DNA from: Flavobacterium sp. W4I14
GTDB lineage: Bacteria; Bacteroidota; Bacteroidia; Sphingobacteriales; Sphingobacteriaceae
Assembly: GCA_030817875.1 (NCBI GenBank)
Contig: JAUSZU010000001.1
Location: 6,382,025 to 6,446,024 of the forward strand
Length of the DNA: 64,000 bases
Direction of reading: 5' to 3'
A program made the position numbers and the translations under genes. Below are positions 35,796 through 44,849 of this stretch, piece by piece. The first letter of the stretch is position 1, and each line of letters starts with the position of its first letter. The notes under the pieces were generated by a model. It had not been told where the DNA came from and did not search any database. It saw only the letters and a program-made list of their open reading frames with translations.

Positions 35796-35975
35796 TGATT
35801 ACATTTGAATGTAATAGCATAACTGCCAACTTTCATTGCAATGAAAAAACAGCATTTATATTCAGAAGCTTTATTGGAGCTTCCCTGTAGTATTTGTCAT
35901 TATAGGAAGATTTTGTTGAGGTTTTTCAATATTTAGTATAATCTATCTGAGAAAAGAGAAAAAGTAGTGCATAAT

Positions 35976-36126
35976 GAGACTGTATCATAAATACAGAATT
36001 GTCATCCTTCGAAAAGGACTCCTACGGCGCCGCTTGTCGATGGACCCGTTTTAAATGTCTTAGAAGGTGTTTCGACAGGCTCTCCGTGACAAATTCAAAG
36101 TGAATTACAATTTATGATACAGCCTC
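35976..36126. mobile_element. MITE-like element with 17-bp terminal inverted repeats
   Basis: GAGACTGTATCATAAAT (35976-35992) faces ATTTATGATACAGCCTC (36110-36126): 16 of 17 positions pair. The 151-bp interior has no open reading frame and contains 'tcatccttcga...ttcgacaggctctccgtgaca' text related to short REP-like repeats. No clear target duplication is visible. It has the form of a non-autonomous transposable element; its parent transposase is not in the window. Confidence 0.6.
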
Positions 36127-36502
36127 CTGCACCAGTTGTAAGATTTATATAACTTTTGAATATGGCAAATATTCTAAAGGCAAGCCAGCTCGTAACAATA
36201 TAGAAATCAATGATGTCTTCTTCATTATAGTACCTACATCAACCAAAGCTCCTTTATTGGTAGGGTTGTTTAAATAAATGAGCACTACAGGCAAGAGATA
36301 AGTTCAATGATTCCTAAAATAAAAGCAATAATTACACTTAAAATTTTTTAGATTATTGTTGTATGAGGGCAAATGGTGTGTTTATTTATGGTTTTTAATT
36401 GATTTTTGGTATTTAAGACCGTGTTTGCATTAATTCTCGTAAAATAATCTGATAATTGGCGTGTGTTTAATGAAATGTAAAAAAAATAGCGTTAATTAAC
36501 TT
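36127..36502. other. Intergenic region upstream of the BLUF gene
   Basis: About 375 bp of AT-rich DNA. I see no gene, hairpin of note or clear promoter box. Confidence 0.5.
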
Positions 36503-37000
36503 ATGGAATTAGAGATTAAAATTTTAAAACCGATTTTTTATTTAATTTATACAAGCATAGAGAGCAGCTTGTTTAACAATAACGAACTTAAAGCCTTGCT
36601 TAATCAGTGCAGAGATTTTAATAGCCGGAATAACATTACCGGGATATTATTATATGTAAGAGGCCTGCATATTACAAAGAGTAAGGGGAGGTTTATGCAA
36701 TTGCTTGAGGGAGATGAACGGATCATTCGCAGACTTTTTAACAAAATCGTAAATGATGAACGTCATGAATCGGTTGTTCTACTGCAAATTGGCAAATATG
36801 AGCAGCGTTGTTTTACAGATTGGAGTATGGGATTTGAGCAGACTGAAGGAGAACTTTATCAATCGCTATCTGGTCATTTCGATTTAAATGATGTCGTTTC
36901 AAAATGTGATAAACTTGGTGTTGCCGATGTTCCATTACAGTTTTTGCAGAAGTTATTTTTAAATAATAAAGACCAATTTGCCGAAGCGATTTATGGTTGA
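36503..37000 (+). CDS. BLUF-domain blue-light photoreceptor (stand-alone)
   Basis: The 165-residue protein is almost wholly a BLUF domain binding FAD. All key residues are present: Tyr16 (LIYTS), Asn44 (NNITGILLY), Gln66 (FMQLLEG) and Trp107/Met109 (FTDWSMGF). Compared with the usual 'GILLYxxGxFMQ' spacing there is an insertion (RGLHITKSKGR, residues about 53-63) between the Asn and Gln strands, near the flavin. About 45 C-terminal residues would form the capping helices. No output domain is fused, so it should act by protein-protein contact. No obvious partner is adjacent; clpC follows more than 500 bp downstream. Confidence 0.92.
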   Translation: MELEIKILKPIFYLIYTSIESSLFNNNELKALLNQCRDFNSRNNITGILLYVRGLHITKSKGRFMQLLEGDERIIRRLFNKIVNDERHESVVLLQIGKYEQRCFTDWSMGFEQTEGELYQSLSGHFDLNDVVSKCDKLGVADVPLQFLQKLFLNNKDQFAEAIYG

Positions 37001-37548
37001 AATATTAAAGCTACGTAGTTGATTTCTGCATCAAAAGATGGACTTATTATTTATGATAAATGAATTACAATAAACTAGGCAGTTAGAAAACAAAAACAAC
37101 CTAATTACAGTTAACTTCGTATTAAGGTTATAATAAGTAGAGTTGATCAGATTAGCTTGTTGATTTTTATCTAATGAAATTGTTAAATGATGTCACGTTC
37201 TTTTTGTTTTTCTGTCAAAACTTGTAAATTGCCTAAGTAAAAAGATACAAACTGTCAGTTTTTGTTGGCGAAAAAATCCTTACAATAAACCGACAATAAA
37301 ATATCTGTAAGCGGATGTTTTTGGCAAATGTCCCTTTAAAACCTTTAGAACACTTATTACGTAGATAGATATAAATAAAATAATATTTATCTAAACGATA
37401 ATCTTACATTGAATTTTGGGTTCTCAGGCATTCAAAAGCCTCTTTATCCACCCATATGGCGCAATTGTTGATAAAATAAAGAAAACAGTACGTTCGTTTT
37501 TATAAAGTTATTTTATAGTTTAGGGACGTAGCTGTTAAGAAAGGTATT
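37001..37548. other. Intergenic region upstream of clpC
   Basis: 548 bp of AT-rich DNA with no gene. It must hold the clpC promoter; no CtsR- or HrcA-type operator and no clear TTG-N19-TAnnTTTG box is visible. Confidence 0.5.
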
Positions 37549-40101
37549 ATGGAAGCAAAATTTTCACCACAGGTTAAAGATGTAATCTCTTTTAGTAGGG
37601 AGGAAGCGCTCCGCTTAGGGCACGATTACATCGGAACCGAGCATTTATTATTGGGCCTCATCCGCGAAGGCGATGGCATGGCTATAAAAATTTTACGATC
37701 GTTAGGGGTTGATACCGGTAAATTGCGCCGCTCAATTGAAGATGCCGTTCGCGGTACTTCGAGTGTTACAGTAAACTTAGGCAATATTCCATTAACAAAA
37801 CAGGCAGAAAAAGTTTTAAAAATCACTTACTTAGAAGCCAAAATATTTAAAAGCGATTTAATTGGTACCGAACATTTGCTGTTATCGGTTTTGAGAGATG
37901 ATGATAACATCGCCTCACAAATCTTATTGCAGTATGGTGTTACTTACGATGTTTTTAAACAGGAGGTTGAAGTGAATAAAAATGGTTTCAGAGATGATAT
38001 CTCAAACAGCGCTTCTACAGGAGGCGATGACGATTATCGCGAAGAGGAAAGCTTTAGTACGCCTAAAAAGGTTTCAGATATAAAATCTAAAACGCCTGTT
38101 TTGGACAACTTCGGCCGTGATTTAACAAAAGCTGCAGAAGAAGGTCGTTTAGACCCCATTGTAGGCCGCGAGAAAGAAATTGAGCGTGTATCACAGATTT
38201 TATCCCGCAGAAAAAAGAACAATCCGATTTTAATCGGAGAACCAGGAGTTGGTAAATCGGCAATTGCAGAAGGCCTCGCCCTACGCATTGTACAACGTAA
38301 AGTTTCGCGTGTGCTTTTTGGCAAACGTGTAGTTACATTAGATCTGGCATCGCTTGTGGCCGGTACAAAATACCGTGGCCAGTTCGAAGAACGTATGAAA
38401 GCCGTGATGAACGAGCTTGAAAAATCTACTGATGTAATTTTATTTATTGATGAGATCCATACCATTGTTGGAGCTGGTGGAGCATCGGGTTCATTAGATG
38501 CATCCAATATGTTCAAACCTGCTTTGGCAAGGGGCGAAATTCAATGTATTGGTGCCACAACATTAGATGAATACCGTCAGTACATTGAAAAAGATGGCGC
38601 TTTAGACCGTCGTTTCCAAAAAGTGATGGTAGAGCCGGCTACACCGGATGAAACTGTAGAGATTTTGACACGTATTAAAGATAAGTACGAAGAACACCAT
38701 GGTGTAACTTATACTGATGAAGCTATTTTAGCTTGCGTTACTTTAACATCTCGCTATATTTCTGATCGTTTCTTGCCAGATAAAGCCATTGATGCTTTAG
38801 ATGAAGCAGGTTCACGTGTTCACTTAACCAACATCCACGTCCCTCAGAATATTATTGATATCGAAGCTAAAATTGAAGATATCAAATTAGAGAAAAACAA
38901 AGTTGTACGTAGCCAGAAATATGAAGAAGCTGCAAAACTCCGCGATACAGAGAAAAATTTAATTGAAGAATTAGATAAAGCTAAAGCAGAGTGGGAAGCT
39001 GAAACCAAAACTAAACGTTACGAAGTATCAGAAGATAATGTAGCCGAAGTGGTTTCGATGATGACTGGTATCCCGGTACAACGTGTTGGACAAACAGACA
39101 GTGCAAAACTGTTGAACATGTACGATAAAGTGGCTGAGAAAATTATCGGTCAGGATGATGCGATCAAAAAATTAACCAAAGCGATCCAACGTACAAGAGC
39201 CGGATTAAAAGATCCTAAAAAACCAATTGGTTCATTTATTTTCTTAGGTCCAACAGGTGTTGGTAAAACAGAGTTGGCAAAAGAATTGGCGCGCTTCATG
39301 TTCGATAGTGATGATTCTTTGATCCAGATCGACATGAGTGAGTATATGGAGAAATTTGCAGTATCACGTTTAGTGGGTGCGCCTCCAGGATACGTAGGTT
39401 ATGAAGAAGGTGGACAGTTAACTGAAAAGGTAAGAAGAAAACCTTATGCTGTAATCTTATTGGATGAGATTGAAAAAGCTCACCCTGATGTATTCAATAT
39501 CTTATTACAGGTTTTGGATGAAGGACAATTAACTGATAGTTTAGGCCGTAAAGTTGATTTTAGAAATACAATCATCATCATGACTTCTAATATTGGTGCG
39601 CGTCAACTTAAAGATTTTGGTCAAGGTGTTGGTTTCTCTACAGCAGCGAAAACAAACCAGGCCGATTCTCATAGCCGCGGTGTAATTGAAAGTGCATTAA
39701 AACGTGCATTTGCTCCTGAGTTCTTAAACCGTGTTGATGATGTAGTGGTATTCAATAGCTTGGGTAAAGATGAAATTTTCAGAATTATCGATATCGAGTT
39801 AAAAGCTTTATTCGGTCGCGTTCATACCCTTGGTTATGAAATTGCATTAACTGATAATGCTAAAGAATATATTGCTGATAAAGGTTTTGATAGTAATTTT
39901 GGTGCTCGTCCGTTAAAAAGAGCGATTCAGAAATATTTAGAAGATCCAATCGCTGAAGAGATCCTTAAAGGCGAACTGGCAGAAGGTGATGTTTTAGAAA
40001 TTGATTACGATAAAACTACTGAACTGATATCAATCAATCACAAAAAAGGCGAAAAGAAAAAAGAAGAGCCAAAAAAAGAAGAAGATTCTTCAAGTAAATA
40101 A
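37549..40101 (+). CDS. clpC: ATP-dependent Clp protease ATP-binding subunit ClpC
   Basis: The 850-residue AAA+ unfoldase has the two N-terminal Clp repeats (FSREEALRLGHDYIGTEHLLLGLIREGDG and the second TEHLLLSVLRDDDN), a first AAA module (GEPGVGKS; Walker B ILFIDEIH), a middle domain with a UVR motif (QKYEEAAKLRDTEKNLIEEL) and a second AAA module (GPTGVGKT, VILLDEIEKAHPDVF). ClpC feeds substrates to ClpP. The C-terminus is a Lys/Glu-rich tail (KKGEKKKEEPKKEEDSSSK). Length is normal. It is monocistronic, with a terminator directly after it. Confidence 0.97.
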   Translation: MEAKFSPQVKDVISFSREEALRLGHDYIGTEHLLLGLIREGDGMAIKILRSLGVDTGKLRRSIEDAVRGTSSVTVNLGNIPLTKQAEKVLKITYLEAKIFKSDLIGTEHLLLSVLRDDDNIASQILLQYGVTYDVFKQEVEVNKNGFRDDISNSASTGGDDDYREEESFSTPKKVSDIKSKTPVLDNFGRDLTKAAEEGRLDPIVGREKEIERVSQILSRRKKNNPILIGEPGVGKSAIAEGLALRIVQRKVSRVLFGKRVVTLDLASLVAGTKYRGQFEERMKAVMNELEKSTDVILFIDEIHTIVGAGGASGSLDASNMFKPALARGEIQCIGATTLDEYRQYIEKDGALDRRFQKVMVEPATPDETVEILTRIKDKYEEHHGVTYTDEAILACVTLTSRYISDRFLPDKAIDALDEAGSRVHLTNIHVPQNIIDIEAKIEDIKLEKNKVVRSQKYEEAAKLRDTEKNLIEELDKAKAEWEAETKTKRYEVSEDNVAEVVSMMTGIPVQRVGQTDSAKLLNMYDKVAEKIIGQDDAIKKLTKAIQRTRAGLKDPKKPIGSFIFLGPTGVGKTELAKELARFMFDSDDSLIQIDMSEYMEKFAVSRLVGAPPGYVGYEEGGQLTEKVRRKPYAVILLDEIEKAHPDVFNILLQVLDEGQLTDSLGRKVDFRNTIIIMTSNIGARQLKDFGQGVGFSTAAKTNQADSHSRGVIESALKRAFAPEFLNRVDDVVVFNSLGKDEIFRIIDIELKALFGRVHTLGYEIALTDNAKEYIADKGFDSNFGARPLKRAIQKYLEDPIAEEILKGELAEGDVLEIDYDKTTELISINHKKGEKKKEEPKKEEDSSSK

Positions 40102-40106
40102 ATAAG

Positions 40107-40136
40107 AAACTCCCGATGAAAATCGGGAGTTTTTTG
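40107..40136 (+). terminator. Rho-independent terminator after clpC
   Basis: AAACTCCCGAT pairs with ATCGGGAGTTT around GAAA and is followed by T residues. It begins 6 bp after the clpC stop. Confidence 0.9.
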
Positions 40137-40249
40137 TTTAAAATATATTCGGCTAACGCTTAGTTGTTCTTGGCGTGCACAAAAAAGATGGGTATAAATT
40201 AATTTTTTTAAAGAAAATCATTGTACCTTTCCTTAAACTATTCCTATTA

Positions 40250-40762
40250 ATGAAACTAATTACCTTCCCACTAGCGTGTTTGGCGTTATGTTGTGCTTTG
40301 TCCTGTAAAAAAGGAACTGGTGATTCTCCAGAAACAAACAATCCTCCGGTACTTTCTACGGCAACCAATATTAATAACGAAATCTTGTTAAAATTAGTAA
40401 ATGACACCCGTTTAGCTGGTTGCAATTGTGGCACAACTGTTATGCCTCCTGTTGGAATGTTAAGCTGGAGTGTAAATTTAGGCACTGCAGCTATTGGTCA
40501 CAGTAAGTACATGGCCGCTATAAAAACCTTAACACATACATCAGCCAATGGTGATAACGTTGGAGCTCGGGTTAAAGCTACAGGGTACAATTGGACATCA
40601 GTGGGTGAAAATACTGCTGTTGGCCAAAGCACAGAAGCGCAGGTTTTTAATGACTGGATAAAAAGTGAAGATCACTGTAAAAATATCATGAATGCCGCTT
40701 TTAAAGAAATGGGAGCAGCTAAAACGGATAATTATTGGGTTCAGGTTTTTGCAGCTAAGTAA
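40250..40762 (+). CDS. CAP-domain (SCP/PR-1-like) lipoprotein
   Basis: The true start is the ATG at 40250, which gives a signal peptide with lipobox (CALSC, Cys19). The in-frame ATG at 40175 adds 25 residues of basic/hydrophobic text before this signal and is less likely. The mature protein has the CAP pattern: LLKLVNDTRLAGCNC, LSWSVNLGTAAIGHSKYMAAI, HTSANGDNVGARVKATGY, SVGENTAVGQSTEAQVFNDWIKSEDHCKNIMNAAFKEMGAA, WVQVFAAK. The CAP cavity residues (His-94-like in IGHS, Glu in GEN, Glu/His in SEDHCKN) are present. Function in bacteria is mostly unknown. Confidence 0.88.
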   Translation: MKLITFPLACLALCCALSCKKGTGDSPETNNPPVLSTATNINNEILLKLVNDTRLAGCNCGTTVMPPVGMLSWSVNLGTAAIGHSKYMAAIKTLTHTSANGDNVGARVKATGYNWTSVGENTAVGQSTEAQVFNDWIKSEDHCKNIMNAAFKEMGAAKTDNYWVQVFAAK

Positions 40763-40769
40763 ATTATTT

Positions 40770-40854
40770 CGTCATTTCGACTGAAGCGCAGCGTAATGGA
40801 GAAATCTTTTTGATGTAGATTTCTCGACTTCGTTGCACTCCGCTCGAAATGACG
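40770..40854. repeat. 85-bp REP-like inverted repeat
   Basis: CGTCATTTCGA at 40770-40780 pairs with TCGAAATGACG at 40844-40854. The inner arms GGAGAAATCT and AGATTTCTC also pair, so nearly the whole element folds into one hairpin. Degenerate relatives lie at 25230-25318, about 18671-18700 and 44781-44849. It fills the convergent space between the CAP gene and the ATP-grasp gene. Confidence 0.85.
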
Positions 40855-40863
40855 GTGGCTGTT

Positions 40864-41736
40864 TTAAATCAAATCTACTAAAGCCTTATAATACCGCTCA
40901 TAATTTTCGGGTTCGGTGTTCAAAAATAGAAAAGGCTCTATCAATTCCAGTTCCATCAACAAAAAATCACCATTAACGAAAGTGCCATCAACGCGTGCAT
41001 AAAGGCAATCTTTAGCAAATAACGTTACATATTGTTGTGCTGTAGCAATCAGTTCTTCATTCGGTTTTTGCGGGTGCACAGATCCACCATGCGCAGGCTG
41101 TACCCTAAAATCGCCAGGTTTAGCCTGTTTGATTAATGAATGGCTATAGGTTCCATTAAAGAAAACGAAAGACCATTCGCCGTTTTCCAGAATCTCTGGC
41201 AGAAAAGGCTGAATGATAAAATCTTCATCCTGAATAAGGAGGTTTAATTTTTGGTTAACCTCGTTCACATTATCTGCAGTTACCTTAAATGTATTTTTTG
41301 CACCACCACTCACACAGGGTTTTACAATTAACTTATTGGTGTTAAATTTCTCAAAGAAATGCTCAAGATTTACACTTTCTTTATTTTGAATGAAAAAACT
41401 AGGTGTAATTTTTAATCCGGCAGCTTCAATCTCCCGCAGATACTGCTTGTTTGCATTCCACCTCACTACCTCAATGGGGTTAAGCAATTTTATATTTTTT
41501 GCTTCCAAATGATTAAGCCAAGCATAAAAATCTACAATGAGGTCAAAATAATCCCATGGCGATTTTAAAATGGCAAGCGAATAATCTTCCCATTTAATAT
41601 GCTCATCGTTCCAGATTACTTTTTCAATATTTAATCCTTTTTCTTTCAGGAAATTTAAGAGTTTATCATCTTCGTTTTCAACTGTGGTGCTATCATAAGC
41701 TCCTTTATCCAGGTAAGTTACTAATGCAATGTTCAT
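40864..41736 (-). CDS. ATP-grasp family protein (RimK/glutathione-synthetase-like)
   Basis: A 290-residue protein starting MNIALVTYLDKGAYD; the in-frame ATG eight codons upstream is less likely. It has ATP-grasp features: a lysine-rich entry (NANKQYLREIEAAGL), a nucleotide-binding strand (KLIVKPCVSGGAKNTFKV), an FIIQPFLPEI strand, a YARVDGTFVNGDFLLMELELIEPFLFL segment with the acidic Mg2+ ligands, and GEWSFVFFNG. The family joins a carboxylate to an amine via acyl-phosphate. Substrates are unknown for this subgroup, which is widespread in Bacteroidota. No partner gene is adjacent. Confidence 0.8.
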   Translation of the reverse strand: MNIALVTYLDKGAYDSTTVENEDDKLLNFLKEKGLNIEKVIWNDEHIKWEDYSLAILKSPWDYFDLIVDFYAWLNHLEAKNIKLLNPIEVVRWNANKQYLREIEAAGLKITPSFFIQNKESVNLEHFFEKFNTNKLIVKPCVSGGAKNTFKVTADNVNEVNQKLNLLIQDEDFIIQPFLPEILENGEWSFVFFNGTYSHSLIKQAKPGDFRVQPAHGGSVHPQKPNEELIATAQQYVTLFAKDCLYARVDGTFVNGDFLLMELELIEPFLFLNTEPENYERYYKALVDLI

Positions 41737-41760
41737 GGCGTTAAAACTAAGTTTTATCAC

Positions 41761-42272
41761 CGTGGATTACAAATTTACTAAAGCGGATTACAAAGCCACA
41801 CCTCAAAGATCCCGATTGCAAATCGGTACAAACTGTTAACTATAGTTTTTTCGCTCTATGCCGCGGGGCATGGTACTTTGGGGCGCCAAAGTACCCAAAG
41901 CGCTTTGTCAATCCGGCAATGAGCCTTTTGCACAATCCCATACACATCAAAAAACAGCGGCACTTCGTTTTGTGTTCAATATTTTCAAACATTAAATCAT
42001 CGCTTATGAACACAAAACCACTGCGTTTTAGGTTTGTTAGTGCCAATTTACGTGAACTGCACCTGTTTTTTTGATTTCCCTGGCTCTTGGGATTGACGGC
42101 GTTCTTCGGTACGGCCTGTACTTCTTTTAAGGAACCTAGCATGATGCTTAAACTATTCTTAAAAAAGATGTGTCAACGCGGTAGTATTACAATTGTGACC
42201 AACAATATTTGAGATGGCCGTGATGATAAAACCACGGCCCTGAGCGCTGAGGATCTTTATCCTCAAAAATTT
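41761..42272. other. Intergenic region with palindromes and a spurious ORF
   Basis: 512 bp. A palindrome GGTACTTTGG-GGCG-CCAAAGTACC at 41872-41895 and a second hairpin GGCCGTG...CACGGCC at 42216-42239 lie here. A 100-codon open frame (41840-42142, minus) spans the first palindrome and has no recognisable protein pattern, so I treat it as repeat DNA. The second hairpin may end the radical SAM gene on the minus strand, 33 bp after its stop. Confidence 0.55.
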
Positions 42273-43340
42273 TTAAAACAGACTCGCCTGGTTACTCGGA
42301 ATCCTGAATAAAGAGTGGTCCAAAATAATATCCTTTACATTTAAGCCATTTAAGCGACAGTGCAGCCTAAAATTATCCCTGATCATTTGCGAAATATTGC
42401 CATCTCCACGCATCCGATCACCAAATCTGCTATCGTTAACATTCCCACCATGGCAACTCTGAATCATGTGCCAAACTTTATCAAAACGGTCTGGAAAGTT
42501 TTTGCGCAGCCAATCTTCAAATATCTGCCCAATAGCTCCGTTTAGCCTTACAACGGTATAACCGGCCTTTTGCGCACCAGCATTGGCAACGGCTTTTAGA
42601 ATTTTCGGAATTTCATGGTCGCTTAAACCAGGAATAAGAGGGGCAACCATAACACCCATAGGAATTCCATCTTTACTCAATTCTTCTACCACCTTTAACC
42701 GTTGTTTGGCAGTCGTAGTTCGGGGTTCCATTACCTGCCGTAAATCTTCGTTTAAGCTATTAATGGAAACATAAACCATACAGAGATTTAACTTGGCCAT
42801 TTCTTGCAGAATATCCCGATCGCGAAGAATAAGCGAATTTTTGGTAATCATACCAATGGGCTGCTTATAGGCCAATGCAATTTCAAGCAATTGCCTGGTG
42901 AGTTTAAACTTTCTTTCGGCAGGTTGGTAGCAATCGGTATTACCAGAAAGCGAAATGGTGGTGGCATCCCAACCTTTTTTCTCCAGGAACTTTTTAAATA
43001 GTGTTGGCGCTTCTTTTTTAACAATTATTTTCCGCTCAAACTCTATTCCTGCGCTATAGCCCCAATATTGATGTGAGTTGCGGGCATAACAATAAGTGCA
43101 GCCATGTTCGCAACCCTGGTAGGGATTTAAAGAATAAGCCATGCCTACATCGGGGCTATCAACTTTGTTTACAATGGTTTTCGAATTTTCAAAAATAAAG
43201 GAGGTTTTACGATCGCTTTCCTCCCAATCATCTATTCCCTCATCATGTTCCTTTACATAAACATCCTTTAGAAATTTGTTATGTGGATTAACTTGAGCAC
43301 CCCGTCCTTTAAAATACTGTTTTTCTTCTTCGCCAATCAT
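42273..43340 (-). CDS. PA0069-family radical SAM protein (SplB-like)
   Basis: The 355-residue protein has GRGAQVNPHNKF near the start and the radical SAM motif CEHGCTYCYARNSHQYWGY (Cys about 76/80/83). It also has SGNTDCYQPAERKFKLTRQLLE, VYVSINSLNEDLRQVMEPRT and the C-terminal SRFGDRMRGDGNISQMIRDNF, all marks of the PA0069/SplB-like family. Substrate unknown; spore photoproduct lyase is only a distant relative. An 11-bp perfect inverted repeat lies 6 bp upstream of the start. Confidence 0.9.
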   Translation of the reverse strand: MIGEEEKQYFKGRGAQVNPHNKFLKDVYVKEHDEGIDDWEESDRKTSFIFENSKTIVNKVDSPDVGMAYSLNPYQGCEHGCTYCYARNSHQYWGYSAGIEFERKIIVKKEAPTLFKKFLEKKGWDATTISLSGNTDCYQPAERKFKLTRQLLEIALAYKQPIGMITKNSLILRDRDILQEMAKLNLCMVYVSINSLNEDLRQVMEPRTTTAKQRLKVVEELSKDGIPMGVMVAPLIPGLSDHEIPKILKAVANAGAQKAGYTVVRLNGAIGQIFEDWLRKNFPDRFDKVWHMIQSCHGGNVNDSRFGDRMRGDGNISQMIRDNFRLHCRLNGLNVKDIILDHSLFRIPSNQASLF

Positions 43341-43345
43341 AGATT

Positions 43346-43372
43346 AAAATTACTAAAAATATTAGTAATTTT
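43346..43372. promoter_or_regulatory. Perfect inverted repeat upstream of the PA0069-like gene
   Basis: AAAATTACTAA (43346-43356) and TTAGTAATTTT (43362-43372) flank a 5-bp centre, 6 bp before the start codon of the minus-strand radical SAM gene. The position suits an operator or a leader hairpin. The minus strand reads TATTTTTAG here, close to the TAnnTTTG box. No regulator gene is adjacent. Confidence 0.5.
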
Positions 43373-43439
43373 GGTTTCTAAGAATAGTTACTTTTCAACA
43401 TTTTTAGTTTTAGATCAATCCTCCGTCTCACATCTTCCC

Positions 43440-44678
43440 TTACTTATTCTTCGGTAGCGGTACATAATCCATCGGTACCATATCGGCCACTTTTTCATAA
43501 GCCCAGAAACCTTCGTACAAGAGCGATCGGGAGTCGTAAATGCCGCCATTTTCATAGAAACGCACGCCTTCGCCAGTTAAGTTGGCAACAGAGATTTCAT
43601 TTTCGGGTACATCCAAAGGCCTGAAGATCCAAAAACCGGTGTTAGAATAAGCCAGAGATTCTTTTTCTTTGGTGTACTGGATCAGCAATGCATCAGTATA
43701 ACTAAGGTATTTTAAATTCTGGTTAAAATAGTGAACCAATGTATCGGTAAGCACCTCCGCTCTCGAAAATTTATCAATGGTTCGGGGCATTTCTTTCTGT
43801 TTGGTCCAAAAGGCGAGTAATGCGGTATCTATTTTGCCTTTATTCTGCCTGATGCCCGTTTTCTCGGGTACTGCCTTGATCTTTTCTAAATTGGCATTAA
43901 TTAAATATTCAGGATAGCGGTTAGGGTTGGGCACTTTTACCATCTTGTTGATGATAAATCCTTCTTCTTGTGTTTTGTTGGCATAAAGCGAACGGAAGAA
44001 ATGTTGAGAAGAACCATAATATGCAACCTCTCTGGCGGCGATATACTTTTTCTTTTTAGCTGCTGATGCTTTTAATTCCTCAAAAAACGGATGACCGGAA
44101 TAGTAAATAATGTGTGTTCTCGAATTGTACTCGAAACGGTCGAGCATATATTTTAGCCGATAACCTAAAGCTTTATTTTCTACAATCAGAAACTCAGTTG
44201 TAGAAACCGTTAAAGTGCTTTTGGTAATGTCGAAATCTACATTTAAAACCTGCGGATTTAATATCTTACACTGCGAAGCATTCGGTGTTTTACCAATAAA
44301 GAAATCTTTAAACTGGTTAATATATTTCTGACGGTTAGGATCGGCCCTAATTACAACTTCCTCCAGCTGCGCAACATTTTCTTTCAAAACCAGCTCTACC
44401 TGCACCGATTTATCGGAAATGATTATACTTCTAGAATAGGGGAGGTAACCAACCAGCTGAACGAGCAGATCATAACTACCGGGTTTTAGGTTCGACAATT
44501 TAAATCTGCCGTCGTTATCAGCCACTGTAGCAATTTTATATCCACTTAAATAGATACTTGCGCCAGGTAATCCATCTTTTTGATCCCTAACCAAACCACT
44601 AATCGAGAAGGTGTTTTGAGCAATGGCATTAGTACCCAACAAGATTAGTGTAAGGGCTACTAAAAGGCTTTTAATCAT
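43440..44678 (-). CDS. Carboxypeptidase-regulatory-like domain protein, paralogue A
   Basis: I chose the ATG at 44678 because it begins the signal peptide (MIKSLLVALTLILL...IAQ); the ATG six codons upstream adds a stretch that would disturb it. The 412-residue product has a carboxypeptidase-regulatory-like domain (FSISGLVRDQKDGLPGASIYLSGYKIATVADNDGRF). It continues with a conserved tail (FKDFFIGKTPNASQCKILNPQVLNVDF, ALGYRLKYMLDRFEYNSRTHIIYYSGHPFFEEL), as in the N-terminal half of DUF5686-type outer membrane proteins, but without the barrel. It is about as long as its paralogue at 45269-46510 and shares most motifs with it. Function unknown; periplasmic. Confidence 0.8.
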   Translation of the reverse strand: MIKSLLVALTLILLGTNAIAQNTFSISGLVRDQKDGLPGASIYLSGYKIATVADNDGRFKLSNLKPGSYDLLVQLVGYLPYSRSIIISDKSVQVELVLKENVAQLEEVVIRADPNRQKYINQFKDFFIGKTPNASQCKILNPQVLNVDFDITKSTLTVSTTEFLIVENKALGYRLKYMLDRFEYNSRTHIIYYSGHPFFEELKASAAKKKKYIAAREVAYYGSSQHFFRSLYANKTQEEGFIINKMVKVPNPNRYPEYLINANLEKIKAVPEKTGIRQNKGKIDTALLAFWTKQKEMPRTIDKFSRAEVLTDTLVHYFNQNLKYLSYTDALLIQYTKEKESLAYSNTGFWIFRPLDVPENEISVANLTGEGVRFYENGGIYDSRSLLYEGFWAYEKVADMVPMDYVPLPKNK

Positions 44679-44780
44679 AGGGACGAATGTAACCAAAAGG
44701 CGTAATATTTATTAAAAACGCAAAAGATTTTTAACAAATTTAACATTTAATAGTGATCGTTATTTCGGACTGCGAGAGAT

Positions 44781-44849
44781 CGTCATTCCCAACTCGATTG
44801 GGAATCGTAATGCAAACGCTTTAAGATTCCCGCCTGCGCGGGAATGACG
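44781..44849. repeat. REP-like inverted repeat
   Basis: CGTCATTCCC (44781-44790) pairs perfectly with GGGAATGACG (44840-44849). Two inner hairpins (TTCCCAA...TTGGGAA and ATTCCCGC...GCGGGAAT) share the arms. It resembles the palindromic units at 40770-40854. Confidence 0.8.

Noticed and set aside
41840..42142. 100-codon minus-strand open frame
   Set aside because: It spans a strong palindrome in repeat-like intergenic DNA and matches no protein pattern; likely spurious.
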